From contig NZ_LQPZ01000050.1 in assembly GCF_002102395.1 (NCBI RefSeq), positions 1 through 56,970 on the forward strand: a DNA stretch of 56,970 nucleotides, read 5' to 3'. The stretch comes from Mycolicibacillus trivialis. GTDB taxonomy: Bacteria > Actinomycetota > Actinomycetes > Mycobacteriales > Mycobacteriaceae. The notes under the pieces were generated by a model. It made no database searches and was not told the origin of the DNA. It was given only the letters and a program-made list of their open reading frames with translations. Position 1 is the stretch's first letter; the number at the start of each line of letters is the position of its first letter. The translations under genes and the position numbers were made by a program. Below, one piece after another: positions 18,794-27,909 of this stretch.

Positions 18794-20350
18794 GTGGACT
18801 CGCGGGTACTGGCGTTGTGGTGCATGGATTGGCCTGCGGTGGCGGCGGCCACCGCGGCGGGGCTGGCGGCGACCGCTCCGGTGGCGGTCACCCTGGCCAA
18901 CCGGGTGATCGTCTGTTCGGCGGCGGCGCGCGCTGCCGGAGTCCGCCGCGGCCTGCGTCGCCGGGAGGCCTCGGCCCGATGCCCGGCACTGCACGTGGTG
19001 GCCGCCGATACCGACCGCGACGCCCGCCACTTCGAGGCGGTGATCGCGGCGGTCGACGAGCTGGTGCCCCGCGCCGAGCTGCTTCGGCCGGGTCTGCTGG
19101 TGCTGCCGGTGCGCGGTGCGGCCCGGTTCTTCGGCTCCGAGCAGCGCGCCGCGGAGCGGCTGGTCGACGCGGTGGCCGCCGCCGGGGTGGAGTGTCAGGC
19201 CGGCATCGCCGACCGGTTGGCGACCGCCGTCTTCGCCGCCCGGGCCGGCGCCGTGGTGGAACCGGGCGGCGACGCCGAGTTCCTGGCCGACCTGTCGATC
19301 CGGCAGCTGAGCGCCGAGCCCAGCCTGGCCGGGCCGGGGCGCGACCAGCTGGTGGATCTGCTGTGGCGGATGGGGATTCGCACCATCGGCCGGTTCGCCG
19401 CGGTGTCGCGCACCGACGTGGCCTCCCGGTTCGGCACCGATGCGATCACCGCGCACCGGTTCGCCCGCGGTGAGCCCCAGCGCGGCCCGGCGGGCCGGGA
19501 GCCGCCACCGGAACTCGACGCCGTACTGGACTGTGACCCACCGGTGGACCGGGTGGACGCCGCCGCCTTCGCCGGGCGGTCGCTGGCCGTCACGCTGCAC
19601 CGGACGCTGGCCGGGGCCGGGGTGGGCTGCACCAGGCTGGCGATCCACGCCCGCACCGCCGACGGCGACGAACTGAGCCGGGTCTGGCGGTGCGCCGACC
19701 CGCTGACCGAGGACGCCACCGCCGACCGGGTGCGCTGGCAGCTCGACGGCTGGCTGACCAGGCGCCGGGTGGCCCCGGTGACCCAACTGCGCCTGCAGCC
19801 GGTCGAGGTGATCTCCGCCGAGGCGCTGCAATTGCCGCTGTGGGGCGGGGCCGGGGAGGAGGACCGGCTGCGCGCCTGCCGGGCGCTGGTGCGGGTCCAG
19901 GGCCTGCTCGGCCCCGAGGCGGTACAGGTGCCGGTGCTCTCCGGCGGCCGTGGACCGGGCGAACGCATCACGCTCACCCCGCTGGGCGACGAGCCGGTGC
20001 CGCAGGCCGATCCGCGCCAGCCCTGGCCCGGCCGGCTGCCCGAGCCGTCACCGACCGTGCTGCTCGACGACCCGGTGGACCTCGTCGACGGTGACGGTAA
20101 CCCGGTGCGGGTGACCGGCCGGGGGATGTTCTCGGCCGATCCGGCCCGGCTGATCGCCCGCGGCCGCGACGACCCGCTGCGCTGGTGGGCCGGGCCGTGG
20201 CCGGTGGACGAGCGGTGGTGGGACCCGGACCGAAGCGCCGGGCGCACCGCCCGCGCCCAGGTGCTGCTGGAGCGCCGCTCGGAGCCGGGCCCGGCGATGC
20301 TGCTCTGCTACCGGCAGCGCCGCTGGTACCTGGAGGGGATCTATGAGTAG
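18794..20350 (+). CDS. imuB: Inactive Y-family polymerase homologue ImuB
   Basis: This 518-residue protein has the Y-family polymerase fold, but where active enzymes have the catalytic DxD it reads ALWCMDWPA, and the later acidic pair is absent. This is the known non-catalytic ImuB, a scaffold linking DnaE2 and ImuA' to the sliding clamp. The clamp-binding motif QLPLWG is at 346-351. The GTG start at 18794 follows a GGGGGC stretch and gives MDSRVLALWCMDW, as in other mycobacteria. It forms an operon with imuA' under the LexA box. Its end overlaps convergently with iunH by 10 bases. It matches Rv3394c. Confidence 0.92.
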   Translation: MDSRVLALWCMDWPAVAAATAAGLAATAPVAVTLANRVIVCSAAARAAGVRRGLRRREASARCPALHVVAADTDRDARHFEAVIAAVDELVPRAELLRPGLLVLPVRGAARFFGSEQRAAERLVDAVAAAGVECQAGIADRLATAVFAARAGAVVEPGGDAEFLADLSIRQLSAEPSLAGPGRDQLVDLLWRMGIRTIGRFAAVSRTDVASRFGTDAITAHRFARGEPQRGPAGREPPPELDAVLDCDPPVDRVDAAAFAGRSLAVTLHRTLAGAGVGCTRLAIHARTADGDELSRVWRCADPLTEDATADRVRWQLDGWLTRRRVAPVTQLRLQPVEVISAEALQLPLWGGAGEEDRLRACRALVRVQGLLGPEAVQVPVLSGGRGPGERITLTPLGDEPVPQADPRQPWPGRLPEPSPTVLLDDPVDLVDGDGNPVRVTGRGMFSADPARLIARGRDDPLRWWAGPWPVDERWWDPDRSAGRTARAQVLLERRSEPGPAMLLCYRQRRWYLEGIYE

Positions 20351-21312
20351 GCCAGCCGGGCGGCGAACCCGCCGACCCGTTGCACGAACCGGTCGAGGAA
20401 CGCCGCCGGGTCGACCTGCACCCCGATCTGCGCGTTGGCATCCCGCCGCCCGGTCCAATCGGTGCGCGTCAGCCCGCGGTACTCGAGGTCGGACCGTTCC
20501 ACGGTCACCGTCGCCGACCGGGTGGCGACCAGTGCCGGATCCAGTGCCACCGCCGCCGCCAGCGGGTCGTGCAGGTGGGCCAGGTAGCCGTAGCCGCGGT
20601 CATGGTGGGCTTGGAAGTAGTACCGCATCGCGTCCTCGAGCACCGCCAACAACGGATTCGACTCCGAGCCGGCCACCCGCGCCAGTTCGTCGAAATGTCC
20701 TGGCGTCATGACGATCTGGGTGGTCAACTCCAGTCCGCACAGAATCGGCGGGGCGGCGGGCGGCCACGCGGCGAGCACCTCGGCGGCGGCCTCGGGGTCC
20801 ACGCTGATGTTCCATTCCGCGGCGGTGGCAGGCTCGCCGGGCCGGCCGTAGGCCCCGCCCATGACGACCAGGCGGTCAAGCAGCGTCGGCAGTTCGGGGT
20901 CGGTGCGCACCGCCAGCGCGAGATTGGTCAGCGGACCGGTGACCACCCCGACCAGCCGGCCCGGATGGGCGTGCGCGGCACGAATCCAGGCGGTGGCGGC
21001 GTCATAGCCGGTGGGCGCCGTCGTGGCCGTCGGCAACCGCGCATAGCCCAGGCCGCCGGCGCCGTGGGCGGACCCGGTCGGCGACGGGCCGGCCAGCGGC
21101 CCGTCGGCGCCCCGCGACACCGGAACGCCCGCGCCGCAGAACGCCAGCAGGTCGAGGTTGTTGCGGCACACCTGATCCACCGCGACGTTGCCCGCGGTGC
21201 AGGCCACACCGACCAGGTCGGCGTCCGCGCCGGCCAGCAGGTACACCAGCGCCATCGCGTCGTCCACACCGGTGTCGGCGTCGAGGAGGACCGGCCGGCT
21301 ACCCGCGGGCAC
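20341..21312 (-). CDS. iunH: Inosine-uridine preferring nucleoside hydrolase (IunH-like)
   Basis: This 323-residue enzyme cleaves the N-glycosidic bond of nucleosides to ribose plus base, for purine and pyrimidine salvage. The calcium-binding signature DADTGVDDA gives D11, D13, D17 and D18 near the N-terminus. Other family segments are VGVACTAGNVAVDQVCRNN, WNISVDPEAA and the later HDPLAAAVALDP with its active-site His-Asp. The start is GTG at 21312. The YggS gene upstream overlaps it by 14 bases, so the two are probably co-transcribed. It corresponds to Rv3393. Confidence 0.9.
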   Translation of the reverse strand: MPAGSRPVLLDADTGVDDAMALVYLLAGADADLVGVACTAGNVAVDQVCRNNLDLLAFCGAGVPVSRGADGPLAGPSPTGSAHGAGGLGYARLPTATTAPTGYDAATAWIRAAHAHPGRLVGVVTGPLTNLALAVRTDPELPTLLDRLVVMGGAYGRPGEPATAAEWNISVDPEAAAEVLAAWPPAAPPILCGLELTTQIVMTPGHFDELARVAGSESNPLLAVLEDAMRYYFQAHHDRGYGYLAHLHDPLAAAVALDPALVATRSATVTVERSDLEYRGLTRTDWTGRRDANAQIGVQVDPAAFLDRFVQRVGGFAARLAYS

Positions 21313-22054
21313 CGCCGCGTTCCGGCCAGTAATAGGAGTCCGGGTAGGGCCGCGGCCCGAAGATCGCGGTGCCGATGCGCACCTGGGTCGCGCCCTCGGC
21401 GATCGCGAGCGGGAAGTCCCCGCTCATGCCCATCGACAACTCGGGCAGGTCGTGACCGTCGGCGGCGGAGCGGTCACGCAGTTCGCGCAGCCGCCGGAAG
21501 CAGCCCCGCACGGTGTCGGGGTCGGTGGTGTGCACGGCCAGCGTCATCAGCCCGCGCACCCGCATGCTGGAGTACTCGCTGAGCTGCTCGAGGAACCCGG
21601 GCAACTGTTCGGGCGGCAGCCCGTACTTGCTGGGCTCGTCGGAGGTCTTCACCTGCACCAGGACGTCGATGACCCGCCCCTCCCGCAGCAGCCGACGGTC
21701 CAGCGCCGCAGCCAGTTTCGGCCGGTCCAGGGATTGCACCTCGGCGGCGAGCCGGGCCACCAGGTTGGCCTTGTTGGTCTGCAGATGCCCGATCATCACC
21801 CAGTCGATCCCGCAGTCGGCCAGCGGCTCGGCCTTCTCGCGGATCTCCTGAACCTTGTTCTCGCCGAAGCGGTGCAGCCCCAGGGCCACCGCCTCGCGGA
21901 CCACCGGCGGCCCGAAGGTCTTGGTCACCGGCAGGATCCGCACCTCGGCCGGGTCCCGGCCCGCAGCGTGGCAGACCTGTGCGACCCGCTCGCGTACCCG
22001 GTTCCAGCGGTGTTCCAGTGTCTCGTCGGTGCCGTCAGCCGCCGACCGCGCCAT
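21299..22054 (-). CDS. YggS/PROSC family pyridoxal-5'-phosphate homeostasis protein
   Basis: This 251-residue fold-type III PLP protein has no catalytic accessory domain. The PLP-binding lysine is K45 in ILPVTKTFGP. Family marks HRFGENKVQE, DWVMIGHLQTNKA and LSMGMSGDFPLAIAEGATQVRIGTAIFG are intact. YggS proteins buffer free PLP and affect amino-acid and keto-acid balance. The ATG at 22054 has GGGAGG 8 bases before it. The ORF overlaps the start of the downstream nucleoside hydrolase. M. tuberculosis has its YggS gene in the division cluster (Rv2148c), so this may be a second paralogue. Confidence 0.88.
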   Translation of the reverse strand: MARSAADGTDETLEHRWNRVRERVAQVCHAAGRDPAEVRILPVTKTFGPPVVREAVALGLHRFGENKVQEIREKAEPLADCGIDWVMIGHLQTNKANLVARLAAEVQSLDRPKLAAALDRRLLREGRVIDVLVQVKTSDEPSKYGLPPEQLPGFLEQLSEYSSMRVRGLMTLAVHTTDPDTVRGCFRRLRELRDRSAADGHDLPELSMGMSGDFPLAIAEGATQVRIGTAIFGPRPYPDSYYWPERGGARG

Positions 22055-22070
22055 TCGATCGCCTCCCGGC

Positions 22071-24101
22071 TCACCAATGTACGCCGGGCACCATCCGCAC
22101 TGCGCGCTTGACCGGTCGGGGTGCGCGCATCCGGGAGACCGCCCGCACCGGCCGTTTCGGGCGGCGGCGCACCGGCGGGTGGGGCGCCTCGGCGGGGGGC
22201 GTCTCCTCGCCGAGGGCCGCCGGCGAATCGGGGTACCCCAGGTAGAGCTGATGGAGGACCCGCCGGGTGAGGCGTGGGGTGAAGTAGTGGCCGATCTCGG
22301 CGAGCGTGCCCGACGGGGTGTCGATCCGGGCCGGCTTCTCGACCAGGGCGCGCACCACCATCGCCGCCGCATGCTCGGCGCTGATCGGGGGCACCGGGTT
22401 GAGCCGCCGCGACGGCGCGATCATCGGGGTGGCCACCAGCGGCATGTGGACGTTGGTGAACGTGATGTGGTCGGAGAGGGTCTCGGTGGACACCACCTCG
22501 GCGAAGGCGTCCAGCGCCGCCTTGCTCGGCAGGTAGGCACTGTATTTGGGGCTGCGCGCCTGCACCCCGGCGCTGGAGATGTTGACCACGTGGCCGAATC
22601 GGCGCTCCCGCCAGTGCGGCAGCAGCGCCAACGTCATGCGCACCGCGCCGAAGTAGTTGACCGCCATCACCCGCTCGTAGTCGTGCATGCGGTCGGTGGC
22701 GTTGACCACCGACCGGCGGATCGACCGCCCGGCGTTGTTGACCAGGTAGTCCACGTGGTCGAAGCGGCCCAGGATGTCCTTGATCGTGGTCTCCACCGAC
22801 GCCGAATCGGTGACGTCGCAGCTGAACGCGTACGCCCGGCCGCCGGCCGCGCGGATCTCGGCGACGAGCTCGTCGAGGGCGGCACCGTCGCGGGCCAGCG
22901 CGAAGACGGTGGCGCCCCGGTCGGCGACCGCGATCGCCGAGGCCCTGCCGATGCCGCTGGAGGCGCCGGTGATGATCACGTGGCGGCCGACCAGCGGCCC
23001 GCGGGGGTCGTCGCGGCGGGCCCGGTCGGGGTTGAGGTGGGCGGCCCAGTACCGCCACAGCGCGGGGGCGTAGTCGCCGAACGCCGGGACGGTCAGATCG
23101 GCGTGCCCGGCCTCGCGCAGCGCCGCCCGGGTGGCGTCGGCGACGAACGTGGGCCGCAGACTGACCACGTCGAGCACCTCGGCCGGGATCCCCAGCTGGG
23201 TGGCGATCATGTTGCGCCACACCTTGGCCCGACCGCGCACCTGCAGCACCGGCGCGGCCGCCACCGCTGGCAGCCGGCCGCGCAGCGGCGGCAGCCCCGC
23301 CGCCCGCGCCACCCCGCGGTAGATGTCGCGCAGGCCGACCGTCTCCGGCGAGGTCAGGTGGAAGGTCCGGCCGTCCCAGGAGTCCGGGCCGTCGAGCAGC
23401 AGCGCCACCAGCGCGTCGACGACATAGTCGACCGGCACGATGTTGGTGCGCCCGACATCGGGCAGCATCACCGGGGTGAACGTGGGCAGTGCCGCCAGCC
23501 GGGCCAGCATCGGGAAGAAGTAGTAGGGCCCGTCGACTTTGTCGATCGCGCCGGTGCGCGAGTCGCCCACCACGACCGCCGGCCGATAGATCCGATAACG
23601 CAGTCCGGTGGCCGAGCGCACCGCCAACTCGGCCTGGAACTTGGTCTGGTGATACGGCGTCGGCAACTCCTGGCCGACGTCGAGGTCGTCCTCGGTGAAC
23701 TCGCCGCGGAACGTGCCCGCCACCGCGATCGAGGAGACGTGATGCAAGGTGGCGTCCAGGCGGCGGGCCAGGGCGATCACCGCTTCGGTGCCCGCGACGT
23801 TGGCGCGCTGCTGATCGGCGGCGGCTGCGGTGATGTCGTAGATCGCCGCGCAGTGCACGACGTGGTCGACGGCGCCCAGTTCGCCGACGGCGGCGTCGGT
23901 CAGGTCGAGGGCATCGCCGGTGAGGTCGCCGACCAGCGCGCCGACCCGGTCGTCCCAGTCCTCCCGGGCGAGTCGTTCGAAGCGGCTCAGCGACGCGCGG
24001 CGCACCAACACCGAGACCCGCGCCTGCGGGTCGGCCTCGAGCAACCGGGACACGATCCGCCGGCCAATAAACCCGGTACCGCCGGTAACGACATAGTGCA
24101 T
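22071..24101 (-). CDS. acrA1: Bifunctional fatty acyl-CoA reductase AcrA1 (two SDR domains)
   Basis: This 676-residue protein has two Rossmann domains. The N-terminal one (residues 1 to about 350) has the GGTGFIG motif at 7-13, the YHQTK active-site pair and other marks of fatty acyl-CoA reductases. The C-terminal one has ITGASSGIG, NNAG, and YSAYLPSK as the SDR catalytic YxxxK. Such proteins reduce fatty acyl-CoA through aldehyde to alcohol, feeding wax ester synthesis. The C-terminus is an unusual basic Pro/Arg-rich tail. It corresponds to Rv3391. The ATG at 24101 gives MHYVVTGGTGF, with the nucleotide-binding strand starting directly at the N-terminus. Confidence 0.9.
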   Translation of the reverse strand: MHYVVTGGTGFIGRRIVSRLLEADPQARVSVLVRRASLSRFERLAREDWDDRVGALVGDLTGDALDLTDAAVGELGAVDHVVHCAAIYDITAAAADQQRANVAGTEAVIALARRLDATLHHVSSIAVAGTFRGEFTEDDLDVGQELPTPYHQTKFQAELAVRSATGLRYRIYRPAVVVGDSRTGAIDKVDGPYYFFPMLARLAALPTFTPVMLPDVGRTNIVPVDYVVDALVALLLDGPDSWDGRTFHLTSPETVGLRDIYRGVARAAGLPPLRGRLPAVAAAPVLQVRGRAKVWRNMIATQLGIPAEVLDVVSLRPTFVADATRAALREAGHADLTVPAFGDYAPALWRYWAAHLNPDRARRDDPRGPLVGRHVIITGASSGIGRASAIAVADRGATVFALARDGAALDELVAEIRAAGGRAYAFSCDVTDSASVETTIKDILGRFDHVDYLVNNAGRSIRRSVVNATDRMHDYERVMAVNYFGAVRMTLALLPHWRERRFGHVVNISSAGVQARSPKYSAYLPSKAALDAFAEVVSTETLSDHITFTNVHMPLVATPMIAPSRRLNPVPPISAEHAAAMVVRALVEKPARIDTPSGTLAEIGHYFTPRLTRRVLHQLYLGYPDSPAALGEETPPAEAPHPPVRRRPKRPVRAVSRMRAPRPVKRAVRMVPGVHW

Positions 24102-24154
24102 GGGGACATAGTGGTCCCCGTCGCGGCGAAGGTCAACACCCAGCCGCGATCAGC

Positions 24155-24862
24155 TCAGCTGAAGTCGCGGATACCGTCCCAGTCCACCAGCTTCCAACCG
24201 GTGATCGGGTTACCGGTGATCACCACCCGGCCCATGTTGGGCAGCGGATGGCGGGCCACCAGGTCGCCGGCCGGATTGCTGACGTTCATCGCCGTCCAGA
24301 CCGCGATCGCGATTCCGTGCGAGAACGCGACCGGTTTGGCGTCGCCGCGCACGTAGATCTTGCGCACCGCGGCGCGGAACGCGTCGTCGAATTCGTTGCC
24401 GTTCACCGAGCCCGGGATCGTGGCGTCACGGTCGCTGTCGAGCCAGGCCAGCGGCGCCAGCAGATACGTCGCCTGCGAGACCGTGTCCGACCGGCCTTCG
24501 AACCATCCGGCGTTGATCTCGTTGAGCCCGGGCAGGATCTCGACCTGGCGGCCCAGTGCCGCCGAGAGCGGATCGGCGGTCTGCTGGGAGCGCAGCATCG
24601 CCGAGGCGTAGATGCCGTCGTACTGGTTGCCGGCCAGCCGGCGAGCCCCCTCCAGCGCCTCCGTCATGCCCTTCTCCGACAGCGGCGGTCCCGGCACGGT
24701 GGTGTCGATGATCTGGGCGGCGTTGGCCTCCGACTCGGCGTGCCGGATGAAGGTCAAGGTGATGTTGCGGGGGTGGTTGCCCGACGAGCAGCCACTGAGC
24801 AACCCCACCGCGACGAGCAGCGCGGCGATCCCGCGGAGGCTCCGACGGCTGGGTTGACGCAT
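24155..24862 (-). CDS. lpqD: Lipoprotein LpqD, histidine phosphatase (phosphoglycerate mutase-like) family
   Basis: This 235-residue exported lipoprotein has N-terminal arginines, a hydrophobic segment and the lipobox LLSGC with acylation at Cys25. The mature part has the histidine phosphatase motif FIRHAES (His41), a conserved Arg-rich LRSQQTA segment, and the second catalytic His in FSHGIAIAV. An extracytoplasmic phosphatase role is likely, but the substrate is unknown. The ATG at 24862 has GGGAGGTC upstream. It is transcribed in the same direction as acrA1 and divergent from htdY, with a palindrome (24878-24904) between. It matches Rv3390. Confidence 0.9.
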   Translation of the reverse strand: MRQPSRRSLRGIAALLVAVGLLSGCSSGNHPRNITLTFIRHAESEANAAQIIDTTVPGPPLSEKGMTEALEGARRLAGNQYDGIYASAMLRSQQTADPLSAALGRQVEILPGLNEINAGWFEGRSDTVSQATYLLAPLAWLDSDRDATIPGSVNGNEFDDAFRAAVRKIYVRGDAKPVAFSHGIAIAVWTAMNVSNPAGDLVARHPLPNMGRVVITGNPITGWKLVDWDGIRDFS

Positions 24863-24877
24863 CTGATTCGACCTCCC

Positions 24878-24904
24878 GGGTAGCGTTCGGTTGACACGCT
24901 ACCC
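24878..24904. promoter_or_regulatory. Operator-like palindrome between lpqD and htdY
   Basis: GGGTAGCG (24878-24885) and CGCTACCC (24897-24904) are perfect 8-bp inverted arms spaced by 11 bases. A TTGACA (-35-like) at 24891-24896 lies inside the palindrome, pointing toward htdY. A regulator bound here would cover the promoter of htdY and lie 16 bases from the lpqD start. Confidence 0.6.
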
Positions 24905-24948
24905 AGCGCGACACCGCTATGAACAGCTTTTGACCGGGAGGTTTCCCC

Positions 24949-25818
24949 ATGCCGATCAATCCCGACGCCATCGGTGCCACCGCCGAACCGATGCAGACGA
25001 CCTGGTCCGAACGCGACACGATGCTGTACGCGCTCGGGGTCGGCGCGGGCACCGAGGATCTGGCGTTCACCACCGAGAACAGCCACGGCATCCCCCAGCA
25101 GGTGCTGCCGACCTACGCGGTCATCTGCTGCATCGGGTTCGGCGCGGTCGGCAAGATCGGGGAGTTCGATTTCAGCAAGTTGCTGCACGGCTCACAGCAG
25201 ATCCGGCTGTTCGCGCCGTTGCCGCCGTCCGGCCGGCTCAGCGTGGTCTCCGAGGTCGCCGACATCCAGGACAAGGGGGAGGGCAAGAACGCGATCGTGG
25301 TGATGCGGGCCCGCGGCAGCGATCCCGACACCGGCGAGGTGCTGGTGGAGACGCTGTCCACCGCGGTCATCCGCGGCGCCGGCGGGTTCGGCGGCCAGCC
25401 CGGCCAGCGCCCGGCCGCGCCGGAGTTCCCCGACCGCGAGCCCGACGCCCGGATCGCCTACCCCACCCGGGAGGACCAGGCGCTGCTCTACCGGCTCTCC
25501 GGGGACCGCAACCCGTTGCACAGCGACCCGTGGTTCGCCCAGACGCTGGCGGGATTCCCCAAACCGATCCTGCACGGGCTGTGCACCTACGGTTTCGCCG
25601 GTCGCGCCCTGATCGCCGAACTCGGCGGCGGCGACGCGACGAAGGTCACCGCGATCGACGCGCGGTTCAGCTCACCGGTGTTCCCGGGTGAGACGCTGAC
25701 CACGTCGATCTGGCGCACCGAGGCCGGCCGGGCGGTGTTCCGCACCGAAGCCTCCGGCGCCGACGGCGGCGAAGCACGCGTGGTCCTCGACGACGGGGCC
25801 ACGGAGTACACGGGGTAG
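24949..25818 (+). CDS. htdY: MaoC-like 3-hydroxyacyl-thioester dehydratase HtdY
   Basis: This 289-residue double-hotdog hydratase 2 has the signature YRLSGDRNPLHSDPWFA with the catalytic Asp and His, followed by PILHGLCTYGFAGRAL. It hydrates or dehydrates (R)-3-hydroxyacyl-CoA in fatty-acid or sterol side-chain metabolism. The N-terminal hotdog half is degenerate, as expected. The ATG at 24949 has GGGAGG 7 bases before it. Divergent from lpqD. Corresponds to Rv3389c. Confidence 0.92.
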   Translation: MPINPDAIGATAEPMQTTWSERDTMLYALGVGAGTEDLAFTTENSHGIPQQVLPTYAVICCIGFGAVGKIGEFDFSKLLHGSQQIRLFAPLPPSGRLSVVSEVADIQDKGEGKNAIVVMRARGSDPDTGEVLVETLSTAVIRGAGGFGGQPGQRPAAPEFPDREPDARIAYPTREDQALLYRLSGDRNPLHSDPWFAQTLAGFPKPILHGLCTYGFAGRALIAELGGGDATKVTAIDARFSSPVFPGETLTTSIWRTEAGRAVFRTEASGADGGEARVVLDDGATEYTG

Positions 25819-25828
25819 CGCCGCCTCC

Positions 25829-27877
25829 TCAGACCAGATCGCGCGGGATCTCGCGTGTCCAACTCTGTGCGTACACCCGACGCCGGCCGTGCCGGGCGTC
25901 GCTCTGGTAGGCGTCGAGCTGTGCGGTGACCACGAAATCGGTTTCGGTACATGTCAATGCCGTCGCGGTGGCGACCTCCACATCCCAGCCGTCGCGCCGC
26001 AGGCCGCGCAGCGTCCGGGTCTCGCCGCGTACCGAGGTCGGGTCGTTTCCGCAGAAGCTGAACCACTCGGTGGTGTTGGATCGCACCGCCGTGTCGGTCT
26101 CGTCGATGACGAATTCGCCGTGGTCGTCGGCGATCTCCAGGGTCGTCATGCTGCTTGCCAGATCCCGGGTGATCCGCCAGTGATGCTTGCCGGTCTCCAG
26201 TGGTGTCGTCGCCAGCGGCGGTGCCGTCTCGGGCGGGCCGAATGCGGGCAACGCCGCGTCGGCGTCGTCGCGCCGTGGCCGCACCGGCACGTTGATGCTG
26301 CAGCGGCCGGTGAACAACGTCAGGGTCGGGGCCTGCGGGGCGGGCCACACCAGCGGAAAGTACGAGCTCGACACCGACAGCCGCAACCGGTGACCGGCCG
26401 GAAACACCTGCGCCATCCCGTTCAGCGGGACCTGCACCCGGTATCGCTGCCCGGGGCTCAACGGCTGCGGGTGGGCGCTGCCGTCCCGGTGGGTCAGGTT
26501 GAGCAGGCCGTAGGTGAGCCGGGTGGCCTCCCCGTCGGGCGCGACGTCGGAGAGCCGCGCGGCGACCATGGCGACCGGCTTGTCGGCGGTGACCTCCAGG
26601 TCAAGTTTCGGCAGACCCAGCACCTCCAACGGCTCGGTGAGCGGTTCGGTGTCGAAGACCAGCGCGCCGCCGTCACTGTCGCGTTGATCGGTCGGCAGGT
26701 CCGGGGTGGCTGCGTATGACGCCCACTTGCCGCCGGAAAGGCCCACGCTCAGCGGCGAATTGATGGTCAGCGGGCGCTCCGGGCACTCTTCGGCGCCCGG
26801 CTGGTCCTCAAGTCCGCGGGGGGTCAACGTGTAACGGGTATCGACGGTGCGCGGGCTCGGCCAACCGGGGACCCCGACCCATCGGCCCGGGCGCTCGTCG
26901 TAAGCGGGGTTAGGCGGGACACTGTCCTGCATCCAGGCCCGCAGCATCGGCTCGTCCATGACCCCGTTGTCGACACCCTTGAGCCAGTGATCCCACCAGC
27001 GCACCGCCTCCTGTAGGAAGCCGATCGCCGGCCCCGGCACACCCAGGTGCGGATACTTGTGGCCCCACGGGCCGATCAGCCCCTTTCTCGGCACGTCGAG
27101 ATGCTGCAACAGTCGGAAGATCGCGTTGGTGTAGCCGTCGGCCCAGCCGCCGACCGCCAGCACCGGGCACTGCAACGACGAGTAGTCCTCATCGACCGAT
27201 GCGCGTTTCCAGTACTCGTCGCGATGTTGGTGCTCCAGCCACTTCTCGACCCATAACCCGCTGCCGTCCAACCGCTCCAGCCACATGTCGCGCCAGCGGT
27301 CACCGACGATCTCGGGGTCCGGCGGCAGACTGTTGTTGGCGAACATCACCGTCGCCTCCGACAGGTTGTCCGAGAGCAGGCAGCCGCCCATGTAGTGCAT
27401 GTTGTCGACGTAGAGGTCGTCGGTGGCCGAGGCGCTGATGATCGCCTTGAGCGCGGGTGGCCGGCGGGCCGCAACATGCAGGCTGTTGAATCCGCCCCAG
27501 GAGATGCCCATCATTCCGACGTTGCCGTCACACCAGGGCTGTTCGGCGATCCAGGCGATGACGTCGCAGCCATCGTCTTGTTCGGCGGGAAGATATTCGT
27601 CGGTCAGCAGTCCGTCGGAGTCGCCGCTGCCGCGCATGTCCACCCGAACGCAGGCGTAGCCGTGCCCGGCCAGGTAGGGGTGGTTGAGGGTGTCGCGCTC
27701 GCGGGTACCGTCACGTTTGCGGTACGGCAGATACTCCAGCACGGCTGGCACCGGGCGCTTTTCGGCGTCGGCCGGCAGCCAGATGCGCGCCGCCAGCCGA
27801 CAGCCGTCGGAGACGGTGATGAAGACGTTCTCGATCGTGTGTACCTCGTGCGGAAACGATGACACCACGTTCGGCAT
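25829..27877 (-). CDS. CocE/NonD family (peptidase S15) alpha/beta hydrolase
   Basis: This 682-residue serine hydrolase has an N-terminal alpha/beta domain with DMRGSGDSDG (80-89) and the nucleophile GISWGG (124-129, Ser126). A middle helical cap follows, then a C-terminal jelly-roll domain (SVSSSYFPLVWPAP). Family members include cocaine esterase, alpha-amino-acid ester hydrolases and X-Pro dipeptidyl peptidases, so it cleaves or transfers acyl groups from esters or amides. No signal peptide is seen. It lies 32 bases after the ATP-grasp gene on the same strand, suggesting a two-gene operon. The substrate is unknown. I see no counterpart in the M. tuberculosis gene order at this spot. Confidence 0.88.
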   Translation of the reverse strand: MPNVVSSFPHEVHTIENVFITVSDGCRLAARIWLPADAEKRPVPAVLEYLPYRKRDGTRERDTLNHPYLAGHGYACVRVDMRGSGDSDGLLTDEYLPAEQDDGCDVIAWIAEQPWCDGNVGMMGISWGGFNSLHVAARRPPALKAIISASATDDLYVDNMHYMGGCLLSDNLSEATVMFANNSLPPDPEIVGDRWRDMWLERLDGSGLWVEKWLEHQHRDEYWKRASVDEDYSSLQCPVLAVGGWADGYTNAIFRLLQHLDVPRKGLIGPWGHKYPHLGVPGPAIGFLQEAVRWWDHWLKGVDNGVMDEPMLRAWMQDSVPPNPAYDERPGRWVGVPGWPSPRTVDTRYTLTPRGLEDQPGAEECPERPLTINSPLSVGLSGGKWASYAATPDLPTDQRDSDGGALVFDTEPLTEPLEVLGLPKLDLEVTADKPVAMVAARLSDVAPDGEATRLTYGLLNLTHRDGSAHPQPLSPGQRYRVQVPLNGMAQVFPAGHRLRLSVSSSYFPLVWPAPQAPTLTLFTGRCSINVPVRPRRDDADAALPAFGPPETAPPLATTPLETGKHHWRITRDLASSMTTLEIADDHGEFVIDETDTAVRSNTTEWFSFCGNDPTSVRGETRTLRGLRRDGWDVEVATATALTCTETDFVVTAQLDAYQSDARHGRRRVYAQSWTREIPRDLV

Positions 27878-27909
27878 CGGGCCTCCTTCTCGGTACGCGG
27901 GTGGGCCGC

